Both the position numbers and the translations under genes were made by a program. Below, in pieces: positions 10,616 through 18,310 of a DNA stretch of 64,000 nucleotides (the first letter of the stretch is position 1; each line of letters opens with the position of its first letter). This DNA is from Chloroflexi bacterium CFX4 (GTDB lineage Bacteria; Chloroflexota; Anaerolineae; Aggregatilineales; UBA2796). Below the pieces are notes generated by a model. The model was not told where the DNA came from and made no database searches. It was given only the letters and a program-made list of their open reading frames with translations. The stretch is taken from assembly GCA_021404685.1 (NCBI GenBank), contig QWHC01000002.1, positions 62,001 through 126,000 of the forward strand, in the 5' to 3' direction.

Positions 10616-10645
10616 ACCTTACACTGAACTTTAGGTGTTTGTCAA
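10616..10645 (-). promoter_or_regulatory. MerR-type promoter for leader peptide and MFS gene
   Basis: Leftward -35 TTGACA (10640-10645) and -10 TAAGGT (10616-10621) are separated by 18 bases, longer than the usual 17. An inverted repeat ACACCT-N13-AGGTGT (10614-10619 and 10633-10638) spans the spacer. Overlong spacers with a dyad between the hexamers are characteristic of MerR-family activator targets. No merR gene is nearby in the window. Confidence 0.55.
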
Positions 10646-10706
10646 GTATTCGGCTTGCCCACTTCTGCCAAATGCGCCACAATTAGGGCAAAAGGAAGGT
10701 TTGCCC

Positions 10707-11126
10707 ATGCGTTCACCCATTTACCCTGAGACCGAGATGGTTGGCATGATGATTGAAGGCGTGCATGTAGATCACTGCCCGCGCAGCGGTGGGCATTGGC
10801 TGGACGGCGGTGAGCTGGCGCAGCTTGCCAAGCGCCCAACCACAGCCGTGGACGCCATTCTGCAAGCAGGCACTCTGGTAGAACGGCTCATCCACGAGAG
10901 CAGCCGCTTGTGTCCGCGTGACCACACGCCGCTGCAACAGATCGAGTTCCCGAACTATGCACACCTCAAATTGGATTACTGCCCAACTTGTAGCGGCGTT
11001 TGGCTGGATGCTCGCGAGCTGAGCCAAGCGCTCACCTTGCTGGGCAGACCTGCTGATGATTCCGCAGAAAGTGCGCCGAATGGCGGCGTCCTGCGCCTGA
11101 TTCAACGCTTGCTCGGCTTGGGCTGA
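10707..11126 (+). CDS. Small zf-TFIIB-domain protein
   Basis: A 139-residue protein with two zinc-ribbon-like repeats of the zf-TFIIB type: residues about 15-45 contain HCPRSGGHWLDGGEL and about 75-115 contain LCPRD and YCPTCSGVWLDARELSQAL. The WLD-x2-EL signature is present in both. Ligands are incomplete: the first repeat lacks its N-terminal CPxC and has Ser for one Cys, and the second has CPRD in place of CPRC. The start at 10707 is chosen because AAAGGAAGG precedes it by 7 bases; an in-frame ATG at 10635 has no such site. Divergent from the MFS gene. Function unknown. Confidence 0.75.
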   Translation: MRSPIYPETEMVGMMIEGVHVDHCPRSGGHWLDGGELAQLAKRPTTAVDAILQAGTLVERLIHESSRLCPRDHTPLQQIEFPNYAHLKLDYCPTCSGVWLDARELSQALTLLGRPADDSAESAPNGGVLRLIQRLLGLG

Positions 11127-11141
11127 GTGCAGCGCGGCAGT

Positions 11142-11160
11142 GGGCGGTGCGTAGCCGCCC
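11142..11160. terminator. Hairpin between convergent genes
   Basis: GGGCGG / CCGCCC stem (extendable by one G-T pair) with a 5-7-base loop in the 55-bp gap between the zinc-ribbon gene and the end of the sugar ABC operon. Confidence 0.4.
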
Positions 11161-11181
11161 TACACACCACACGCGGAGCGT

Positions 11182-12153
11182 TTAGCCTTTCACACCGCTT
11201 GCCGAAACGCTCTGCACGAACCAACGCTGGAACAGCAAGAACACAACCAACACCGGCACTGTTGCCAACGAGGCAAACGCCATCACATCACCCCACTGGC
11301 GCGGCGCTTGCCCAAAGAACACATTCATCGCCACAGGCAGCGTCGTGAACTCAAAGCCGCGTGTGGTCATGAGTGGCCACAAGAAGCTGCCCCAGTGCGC
11401 CAAAAACTGCAAGATCGCTACCGTGGCAAAGACGGGGCGTGCCAACGGCACAATGATGCGACGATAGATCAAGAAGCCGCCAGCGCCATCCACACGCGCT
11501 GCCTCGTCAAAGTCACGCGGGATGTTCAGGAAGAATTGGTAGAACAAGAAGATCGAGAAGGCATCCGCTGCGAAGGGGAAAATCTGCACATGGTAGCTGT
11601 TCAGCCAGCTGATTGTGCCATCTATCCATGGTAATTCGTTCACCAAGAGCAGCAGCGGCACCGCCACTGACTCGAAAGGCACAATGATCAGCAAAATAAC
11701 CAACGTCAGCACAATGCCGCGCCCCGGCAGGCGCAAGCGCGCCAAAGCGTAGGCTGCCATGCTGTTCACGAACAACCCAAGCAGCACAATGCTAGATGTG
11801 ACGAAGACCGAGTTAAAGAACAGGCGCGGCATTGGCAAGCGCTCAAAGACGCCGCCTGCGCCGTCTACACACTTCGTCTCCGGGCTTTGATAGTCCGGGC
11901 AAGTGTAGTTTTCAAGAGTCGCCTCACGCGGGATGAAGGCGTAGATCGTCCGCATGTCGGATGAGACAAGGCGCTCAGGCTTGAGCGACGAAACCACCAT
12001 AATCACGACGGGAAAGACGAAAAAGCCAACTAAAAAGAGCATGAAGCCATAATTGAGCGTTAAGAAGAGTGTCCGCCGCAGGCGATAACCACGTGCGCGT
12101 GCTTGTGCAGCGCGGCGTTCTTCCGCACCAACCGTTTGTGATATGCTAGACAT
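11182..12153 (-). CDS. Sugar ABC transporter permease, MalG type
   Basis: Inner-membrane permease of 323 residues with six predicted helices. The EAA loop that contacts the ATPase reads EAARVDGAGGFLIYRRIIVPLA. An unusually long external loop after helix 1 contains two cysteines (YTCPDY and TKCVDG). The ATG follows the MalF-type gene by 3 bp, and the Shine-Dalgarno GGGAGG overlaps that gene's end. Together with MalF it should form the channel for the sugar delivered by the binding protein at 13.4-14.7 kb. No ATPase gene is present in the cluster, so a shared MsmX-like ATPase is expected elsewhere. Confidence 0.92.
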   Translation of the reverse strand: MSSISQTVGAEERRAAQARARGYRLRRTLFLTLNYGFMLFLVGFFVFPVVIMVVSSLKPERLVSSDMRTIYAFIPREATLENYTCPDYQSPETKCVDGAGGVFERLPMPRLFFNSVFVTSSIVLLGLFVNSMAAYALARLRLPGRGIVLTLVILLIIVPFESVAVPLLLLVNELPWIDGTISWLNSYHVQIFPFAADAFSIFLFYQFFLNIPRDFDEAARVDGAGGFLIYRRIIVPLARPVFATVAILQFLAHWGSFLWPLMTTRGFEFTTLPVAMNVFFGQAPRQWGDVMAFASLATVPVLVVFLLFQRWFVQSVSASGVKG

Positions 12154-12156
12154 GCC

Positions 12157-13251
12157 TTAAACCTCCCGATTCGTTAGCACACGCCGCTGAAGCACAGAGA
12201 TCACCAACACAATCAGCACGAAGATGACCGAGATCGCAGAGGCATAGCCCACGCGCTGCTGCCGATAGCCCTGATTAACCAAATGCAGGATGGTTGTGGC
12301 TGTGCTATCAAAAGGACCGCCTGTGCCGAAGGTCATCACATCCACTTGCACAAAGAGCTTGAAGGCGAGAATGGTCGTGCTGATCACCACAAAAATTGTA
12401 GTGTTCCGCAAACTGGGCAGCGTCACATTAGTGAATTGCCGCCAGCGCCCTGCGCCATCGATTTGGGCTGCCTCGTAAAGTTCTTGTGGAATTTCCTGCA
12501 AGCCTGCTAAAAAGATCACCATTTGGAAGCCGACGCCTTGCCAGATGGAAAGAATGATGATCGAGAAAAGCGCCGAACGTGGGTCTTCCAGCCAGCGGAA
12601 CGGGCCCAAACCAACCACGCCAAGCAAGCTGTTGATCAACCCAAAATCTGGGTTGTACATGAAGAACCACAGCACCGAGACAATCGCCATGGTGGTGACC
12701 ACCGGGCTGAAGTAAACAGTGCGGAAGAAGTTCATGCCGCGCAGTTTCTGGTTCACCAACATTGCCAACATCAGGGCGAAGGCAGTTTGCAACGGCACCA
12801 CAATCAGGGCAAACATGAAGGTATTGGCAAGCGCACGCCAAAAGGTGGCATCGCTGGCAGCGATCAGGTAGCGTGTGCCGAACAAGTCAATCTGCGCCAG
12901 CTCGCGGAAAAAGCGCGTTTCCGGGTCAGCGCGCAATATCTCGCGCACGGCGGGATATACCAAGTTGCCTTCTGCATCGCGCAGCGGCGCATTCGTGTCG
13001 GGATCAAGGCGCGGCGCAAGCGGAAAAAAGCGTACATCGAGCAGCTCGCGGTAGTTGCCCAAGCCGATTATTTCGGTTGGGTTGGGTGAGATAAGGCGTT
13101 GATTGGTCAGGCTTAGCCCAAACGCCATGAAAAATGGGATTAGCAAGAAGCACAAGAGCAAAAGCGCCGCTGGTGAGAGCATCAGCAAGGCAAGCCGCCG
13201 TTCGCCATCGTAAAGCGACGGCTTGCGACGCGGAGGCGTGGTGACTGCCAT
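12157..13251 (-). CDS. Sugar ABC transporter permease, MalF type
   Basis: Inner-membrane permease of 364 residues. Helix 1 is LMLSPAALLLLCFLLIPFFMA. A large extracytoplasmic loop of about 95 residues (from YRELLDVRFFPLAPRLD to SDATFWRAL) separates helices 1 and 2. The EAA loop is YEAAQIDGAGRWRQFTNVTLP. ATG 13251 is chosen because GAGGTG precedes it by four bases; an upstream in-frame start at 13263 is less likely. It partners the MalG-type permease. Confidence 0.92.
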   Translation of the reverse strand: MAVTTPPRRKPSLYDGERRLALLMLSPAALLLLCFLLIPFFMAFGLSLTNQRLISPNPTEIIGLGNYRELLDVRFFPLAPRLDPDTNAPLRDAEGNLVYPAVREILRADPETRFFRELAQIDLFGTRYLIAASDATFWRALANTFMFALIVVPLQTAFALMLAMLVNQKLRGMNFFRTVYFSPVVTTMAIVSVLWFFMYNPDFGLINSLLGVVGLGPFRWLEDPRSALFSIIILSIWQGVGFQMVIFLAGLQEIPQELYEAAQIDGAGRWRQFTNVTLPSLRNTTIFVVISTTILAFKLFVQVDVMTFGTGGPFDSTATTILHLVNQGYRQQRVGYASAISVIFVLIVLVISVLQRRVLTNREV

Positions 13252-13291
13252 AAAGCACCTCAAAAAGTGTGAAAATGTGCTATATTTGCGG

Positions 13292-13333
13292 CTGCCCTTC
13301 TCAGCAGCATACCCAAAGCCAAGAGAAGGGCAG
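13292..13333 (-). other. Intercistronic stem-loop between binding protein and permease genes
   Basis: Perfect 11-bp stem CTGCCCTTCTC / GAGAAGGGCAG with a 20-base loop, in the 163-bp gap between the binding-protein stop and the permease start. Stem-loops in this position in sugar ABC operons usually protect the binding-protein mRNA and lower permease expression. Confidence 0.55.
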
Positions 13334-13414
13334 TTTATGTGTTGTGCGCGCCCGCCATCTGTGCCGTTTTGCCGAACGGTGTTGATGCGTGGGCGCGCCC
13401 GACGCTAGAATACC

Positions 13415-14713
13415 TTAGTTGCGCGGTGCATAGCCGTTATTGTTGGCAATGTCTCTATCAATGGTGTCGGCGGCTTTGTCCAAGGCTGTCTGCACGTCGC
13501 CACCTTTGGCGATCTCATCCACCGCTTGGGCAAATGCCCGCGTGATGACCGGATAGGCAGGCGTCTGTGGGCGCGGCACTGCCACACCACCCACCAACTG
13601 CTGGAAGTAGATGTTCAGCGCACCGCCCTCCGCGTAGCGTGCATCTGCTTCTAGCACGCTTGTGAGGGCAGGCACTGCACCGCTGGCATCCGCGAATGCC
13701 TTTACATTGTCAGCCGCCAGCAGGAATTTCAACAAGTCCCAGGCGCCATCCTTAGCCGCACAGGTCGAGGTGATGCCCCAGTTCCACGATCCCATCCCCG
13801 TAGCGGCTTTCTCGCCGAATTTGGGCATGGGCAGCAGCACCAAATCTTCACCCAGCGCAGCCGAGTATTCGGGATAGACCCAGTGACCAACAAAGCTGAG
13901 CGCCGCCTTGCCATCCTTAAAGACGTTATCGTCTTCCGGCGTGGCGCTGGTCAGTCCATTCTTGAACAGCCCTTGAAACCACGTCATCGCAGCGACGGCT
14001 GCCTCACCGTTGATGGTGCCATCGGCGGACTGGAAGTCGGTACGGTCAATCAGATCGCCACCAAAACTCTGCAAGATGGGGCTGAAGCCGTAGGTGAACC
14101 ACTCGCCCGCGCCGTAGTTCATCTTCAGGTCAAGCGGATAGCCGTCGGCTGGCACCACTGCCCTTAGTGCCTCTAAGGCAGCGTTGAATTCATCGAGCGT
14201 CCAGGCATCTTCAATGCTGGTTGGAATGCGGACGTTGGCAGCTTCCAACATCTTCTTGTTGCCCCAGATTGCCAGACCGCTATCGAAGGTGCCGATGCTC
14301 CACAGCTTATCCTGATAGGTGCCTTGTTGGATGATGGACGGGATAATGTCGGCAGCCAGATCAGGCACTTGGGCAAGGTAGTCATCCAAGGGGATGAGGT
14401 AGCCTGCCCATGCGTAGTTATAGACGTTGGGTCCGTCAAAGTCCAGCAAGCAGGGCAGGGCATTGGCAACTGCCGCTGCATTAACCTGATCGTTGTAAGA
14501 GCCTTCGGGCAGTTGGGTTGCCTCGGCGCGGTAAACCGACTGCGAGGCGTTGTAGCGATCCAGAATGGCGGTTAGGGCGTCGCGTTCTGCGCCCTGCCCA
14601 GAGTGAAACCAAACCGTTACGACCGTTGGCGATTGCGCGGCAACGATGCCCGTACCGAACGCACCAAAGATGAGCGCTAAAGCGCTGAGTGCTACCCAAA
14701 ATTTGCGATTCAT
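13415..14713 (-). CDS. Extracellular sugar-binding protein (ABC solute-binding family 1)
   Basis: A 432-residue exported binding protein. The N-terminus NRKFWVALSALALIFGAFG with VAAQ is a signal peptide with an Ala-x-Ala-like cleavage site and no lipobox cysteine. The mature part has the family-1 pattern: TVVTVWFHSGQGAERDAL, a hinge region and a YPVITRAFAQAVDEI C-terminus. ATG 14713 is preferred to the TTG two codons upstream. It lies between the glycoside hydrolase and permease genes and should capture the glycan or oligosaccharide that the cluster uses. Confidence 0.92.
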   Translation of the reverse strand: MNRKFWVALSALALIFGAFGTGIVAAQSPTVVTVWFHSGQGAERDALTAILDRYNASQSVYRAEATQLPEGSYNDQVNAAAVANALPCLLDFDGPNVYNYAWAGYLIPLDDYLAQVPDLAADIIPSIIQQGTYQDKLWSIGTFDSGLAIWGNKKMLEAANVRIPTSIEDAWTLDEFNAALEALRAVVPADGYPLDLKMNYGAGEWFTYGFSPILQSFGGDLIDRTDFQSADGTINGEAAVAAMTWFQGLFKNGLTSATPEDDNVFKDGKAALSFVGHWVYPEYSAALGEDLVLLPMPKFGEKAATGMGSWNWGITSTCAAKDGAWDLLKFLLAADNVKAFADASGAVPALTSVLEADARYAEGGALNIYFQQLVGGVAVPRPQTPAYPVITRAFAQAVDEIAKGGDVQTALDKAADTIDRDIANNNGYAPRN

Positions 14714-14810
14714 AGTCAACTGATCCTCTCGATGCTTAACGAAATTAAGTGAAAAGACGCCGAAAAACCGATGCTACCTTTGAACTGTTCCACATCACCT
14801 CCTTTAGCGG

Positions 14811-16274
14811 CTAAAAGTTGAGCGCAGCAAAGCGCGCCTCGCCGAACGCCACAGCCGTGCCTTCCACATAAAAGCCCGCGCCGCCGTAGGGTAAATGCGC
14901 CCACGAGAGCGCAATCATCAGCACATCATCAAGGTATATCTCCACATAGTGATCGCGCACCAAAACGCGCAGCGTGTACGCCTCGGCGCTCAGGTCGGTG
15001 CGGCGTGCCTGAATGGGCGGAAAGCGGCGCAGCGTGCCAAACTCTGCGCCGCACAGCCCAACTTCAAGCTGCGCTGCTGGGCGGTTCAGGGCAATGCACA
15101 AGCCCTGTGCGGCGGCGCTGCCATAACCAACAATTAGCCCGCCAATGCCGCCTGTGCTGCCAAAGGTCAGCCGTACCTCGATCAGAGCTGCCTCTGCTTG
15201 GTAAGGTAGATAGAGCGCCGCCGACTCTGCCTCTGCACACAGCCGTTCACCTTCAGCGCGCCACGCCCCGCCCAGGCTATAGGGCGTATAGGACGCGAGC
15301 AGCTGCGTAAATGGATCAACATCGCGCCGCGCAACCACACGCAACGCGCCATTCGGCGCTGTGCTGAGCTGCTTGACTGCACCAAATGAGGCAATATCAT
15401 TAGGATGCTTACGGCGCACCATATGTTGATAAAATAAGCGCGTGCCATCTTTGGGATGCGCCACACTGCGCCCGACATAGCTATCCAAGCGCGACTCGCG
15501 GCTGGCAATCACAATGTTATCGGCAGGGCGCTGCCAACCATGCAGCAAGTTATCCGAGACGAGGTAAAAAGTGCCGTTCACGCAGTTCGGATCGGCAGTT
15601 GTGTAGTAGGAGTCGAACCAGCGCGCTGTGGAGAACATCAGGTAGTAGCGCCCATTCAGCTTGAAAACGTCTGGCACTTCCATGCACACATATTCATCCG
15701 AGATGAAAGCAGGTGGCAGCGTTTCCCACGCCAGCAAGTCTTTTGAACGGCAGACCGCAATACACCCACCGCCGCTATAGCTGCCATTTGGCACACGCGC
15801 ACAGATGAAAGCGTAGTAACAGGCTGTCTCAGCATCATAAATAACGCATGGATCGCGCCAAGCAACCTCATGATTAGGTGAACGGCGCGGATCGGTTTCG
15901 TAAAAGGGCGCACGTGCTTCCATGACGGGATAAGGATGTTTTTGCCAATGGTAGAGATCCTCTGAAATGGCAACGCCGATCCGCTGCACCTGATCAACCA
16001 TTGAGCCGTAGAACATATAGTAGCGTCCGTCATGGTGACGGACGACCATGCCAGTCATAAACCAGCCGCTGTCCCAGGCAGTGCTGCTGTTCGCGTGCAG
16101 TGCATCGCGCACTGCCGTCCAATGCACCAAATCAGGCGAGGTGGCGTGTGCAATTGTCTTAGCAAACATATCGCGCAGATCACGCTTGAGGTAATAGAGG
16201 TGGTAGCCATCCTCAGCGGGAAAAAGCCACGTATCCCATAAACCGTGCAGCGGACTTTCAGGGGCGTGCAGCAT
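14811..16274 (-). CDS. Glycoside hydrolase, GH32/GH43-like five-bladed propeller
   Basis: A 487-residue cytoplasmic hydrolase with no signal peptide. The pattern is clan GH-J/GH-F-like: an early acidic position WDTW (D14), the RDP motif WRDP at 139-142 (transition-state stabiliser in GH32/68), and MEVPD at 198-202 in the position of the EC(P) acid/base motif. The last 140 residues form a beta-sandwich like GH32 C-terminal domains (LRVLVRDHYVEIYLDDVLMI). The start is ATG 16274, with AGGAG five bases upstream inside the lacI stop region. A fructoside or arabinoside substrate is plausible but not certain. Confidence 0.8.
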   Translation of the reverse strand: MLHAPESPLHGLWDTWLFPAEDGYHLYYLKRDLRDMFAKTIAHATSPDLVHWTAVRDALHANSSTAWDSGWFMTGMVVRHHDGRYYMFYGSMVDQVQRIGVAISEDLYHWQKHPYPVMEARAPFYETDPRRSPNHEVAWRDPCVIYDAETACYYAFICARVPNGSYSGGGCIAVCRSKDLLAWETLPPAFISDEYVCMEVPDVFKLNGRYYLMFSTARWFDSYYTTADPNCVNGTFYLVSDNLLHGWQRPADNIVIASRESRLDSYVGRSVAHPKDGTRLFYQHMVRRKHPNDIASFGAVKQLSTAPNGALRVVARRDVDPFTQLLASYTPYSLGGAWRAEGERLCAEAESAALYLPYQAEAALIEVRLTFGSTGGIGGLIVGYGSAAAQGLCIALNRPAAQLEVGLCGAEFGTLRRFPPIQARRTDLSAEAYTLRVLVRDHYVEIYLDDVLMIALSWAHLPYGGAGFYVEGTAVAFGEARFAALNF

Positions 16275-16276
16275 CG

Positions 16277-17302
16277 TTACTCCTGTGTCGGGCTGTATGT
16301 TGTCGAACGGACAATCAGTTCGGGCAAGGGCAAGTGAATTGCCTGCCATGTTGGGTCGCCAGCCAGCAGCTTTAGAAGCATCTCAATGGCGAGCGTGCCG
16401 CTTTGGTGCATGTGCTGGCGAATGGTTGTCAAGCCGACGTACTGGGCAATTTCCAAATCATCAAAGCCGATTACCGAAAGCTGCTGTGGCACAGCGATAT
16501 GCCGTTCGCGGGCAGCCGCCAGCACACCAAGCGCCTGCATGTCAGACATGGCAAAAATGGCGGTGGGCGGCTCGGGCAGGTTCAGCAGCTCACCGCCAAG
16601 CTGGCGCGCCACTTCTTGCCCGTGTTCGCCAAAGCGCACATAGTCAGGGCGCAGTGGAACATCAGCGGCACGCAGCGCGCTGCAATAGCCGTTGTAACGC
16701 TCTTGGCTGGTTGGAAAGCCATAGCGATCAGGGAAGGCATCACCAATGTAGGCAATTCGCCGATGCCCAAGCGCGATCAGGTGTTGTACGGCAAGTTGTG
16801 CGCCATAGGCGTTTTGCGGCGCAAGGCAAGGCATTTGGTCGGTGGGGCGGTCATAAATACCTGCTAAGGCAATGCCAGCATCCGTCAGGCGGGCATATTG
16901 CTCAGCGCTGAGGTTGATGGTCATCACGAGCAAGGCAGCGATCAAGCGCTGATCAAGGATGAGATCTATTTGCGACTCAATCTGCTCGGGACTGCCCACA
17001 TGATAGAGCAGCAGTGTATCTTCAGGGGCAAGGGCGCTGAGCGCAGTTTGCACACCGCGCAAACGCTCCACAAATGGTTGATAAGCAAAGAAAGGCAGCA
17101 GCACGCCAAGCGTTCGGCGGCGCAGGCGGCGGGAAAGCGTGCGCGCTGCGCTGTTGGGCTGGTAGTTTAGATGGCGGATGGCATCCATCACGCGCTCACG
17201 AGTGCGCGGGCTGACGTTGGTGCTGCCGTTCAAGACGCGAGAGACAGTGCCAATCCCAACGCCCGCGTGTTTTGCCACATCGTGAATGGTAACAGGTGGC
17301 AT
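16277..17302 (-). CDS. LacI-family transcriptional repressor
   Basis: A 341-residue regulator. The helix-turn-helix is at the N-terminus (VTIHDVAKHAGVGIGTVSRVLNG), the hinge helix follows (NSAARTLSRRLRR), and then a periplasmic-binding-like effector domain with GFDDLEIAQYVGLTTIRQ near the C-terminus. ATG 17302 with GGAAAGG upstream is preferred over the TTG at 17329. It heads the operon: its stop is 2 bp before the hydrolase ATG. A perfect palindrome lies 41 bp upstream of the start, so autorepression with relief by the imported sugar is likely. Confidence 0.93.
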   Translation of the reverse strand: MPPVTIHDVAKHAGVGIGTVSRVLNGSTNVSPRTRERVMDAIRHLNYQPNSAARTLSRRLRRRTLGVLLPFFAYQPFVERLRGVQTALSALAPEDTLLLYHVGSPEQIESQIDLILDQRLIAALLVMTINLSAEQYARLTDAGIALAGIYDRPTDQMPCLAPQNAYGAQLAVQHLIALGHRRIAYIGDAFPDRYGFPTSQERYNGYCSALRAADVPLRPDYVRFGEHGQEVARQLGGELLNLPEPPTAIFAMSDMQALGVLAAARERHIAVPQQLSVIGFDDLEIAQYVGLTTIRQHMHQSGTLAIEMLLKLLAGDPTWQAIHLPLPELIVRSTTYSPTQE

Positions 17303-17342
17303 AGCGTGCCTTTCCAAAATGCCTTTCAAAAACTCTTTGGGG

Positions 17343-17356
17343 TGGAAACGTTTCCA
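17343..17356. promoter_or_regulatory. LacI-family operator palindrome
   Basis: Perfect 14-bp palindrome TGGAAACGTTTCCA with a central CG, the hallmark of LacI/GalR operators. It starts about 7 bases downstream of the predicted transcription start of the lacI operon, where a bound repressor would block initiation. Confidence 0.8.
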
Positions 17357-17369
17357 TCCGCTGTGAAAG

Positions 17370-17398
17370 ATTTTATACAGCCTTTTTCAGGAATGCAA
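17370..17398 (-). promoter_or_regulatory. Promoter of the lacI-hydrolase-ABC operon
   Basis: Leftward -35 TTGCAT (17393-17398), a 17-base spacer, and -10 TAAAAT (17370-17375) inside GTATAAAAT. It lies immediately before the operator palindrome. The rest of the 303-bp gap to the NfeD gene shows no other gene. Confidence 0.55.
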
Positions 17399-17605
17399 AT
17401 CGAAATTTTTGCGGGTGCTGGAAGCGGTGAAATTGGAGGGAAATATCTGGGGCGTTGCAGGGTAATTCATCCCCATTGGGCAGGCATGCGCTTGATCTTC
17501 AACACGCCTTTTTGCTTGCCCTCAGACCCTAATTAAAGGTAAGATGTATAAAAGGGCGCTTGGCGTGCTTTGAAGGCGAGCGAGTGAGAAAAGGCAAAAT
17601 ATGCT

Positions 17606-18286
17606 TTGGATAATCCAAACATTACTTACCTACTGCTGATTGTTGGGCTATGGGCAAGTGTTTTCGGGCTGTATATTCCCGGCACTGGCGTCGTGGAAAT
17701 CTTGGCGGCGATTGCGATGGGTGCTGCGCTTTTGGCATTGGCGGCAAACCCTGCCACCAACTGGCTCTTTGCCGTTATGCTGGGTGTGGGTGTGCTAAGC
17801 TATCTGCTGCTGCCACTTTATCGGCGCGAATGGGCGCGCTTTGCGCTGTTTGGCTTGGTCTTGCAGGCAATTGGTGGGTTGTTCCTGTTCACGGAGATGC
17901 TTGTCTCGCCTGTGCTGATTGGCGTCACAGTGGCAATTTCGTTCGGCATCTATCAATTGGTGCTGCTGCCCTTTCACCGCAAGCAAACCAGCGAGCCAGT
18001 GGTTGGTGATAATGAGCTGCTCAGCGGCGCTTTTGGCTATGTCGTCAAGCCGCTAGACCCCGTTGGCACGGTGAACGTGAACAGTGAACTTTGGACAGCC
18101 TATAGCAACGAGCATCTACCCAGCGGCGAGTATGTGCAGGTATCTGCTAAAGAAGGCTTACGGCTCTATGTAGTGCGTGCCAAGCACAAGCACTCGCCAC
18201 AGCTTGCTGAAATGGAAGAGGCTATGCCGCCTGATTTGCCGCTTCAGGCAAAAGCACTGCGAGAAGACGACGACTCGCTGCGTTGA
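17606..18286 (+). CDS. NfeD-like membrane protein
   Basis: A 226-residue protein with four or five N-terminal membrane helices (ITYLLLIVGLWASVFGLYIPG onward) and a C-terminal OB-fold NfeD domain (SGAFGYVVKPLDPVGTVNV, DLPSGEYVQV-like loop). It lacks the ClpP-like serine protease domain of long NfeD proteins. The start is probably TTG 17606, because the nearby ATG 17601 is out of frame. The next gene, 24 bp downstream, is a slipin. NfeD proteins pair with SPFH proteins at membrane microdomains, and this gene order is the usual one. Confidence 0.85.
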   Translation: MDNPNITYLLLIVGLWASVFGLYIPGTGVVEILAAIAMGAALLALAANPATNWLFAVMLGVGVLSYLLLPLYRREWARFALFGLVLQAIGGLFLFTEMLVSPVLIGVTVAISFGIYQLVLLPFHRKQTSEPVVGDNELLSGAFGYVVKPLDPVGTVNVNSELWTAYSNEHLPSGEYVQVSAKEGLRLYVVRAKHKHSPQLAEMEEAMPPDLPLQAKALREDDDSLR

Positions 18287-18310
18287 GAAACGATTTGGAG
18301 GGAAGTATCT

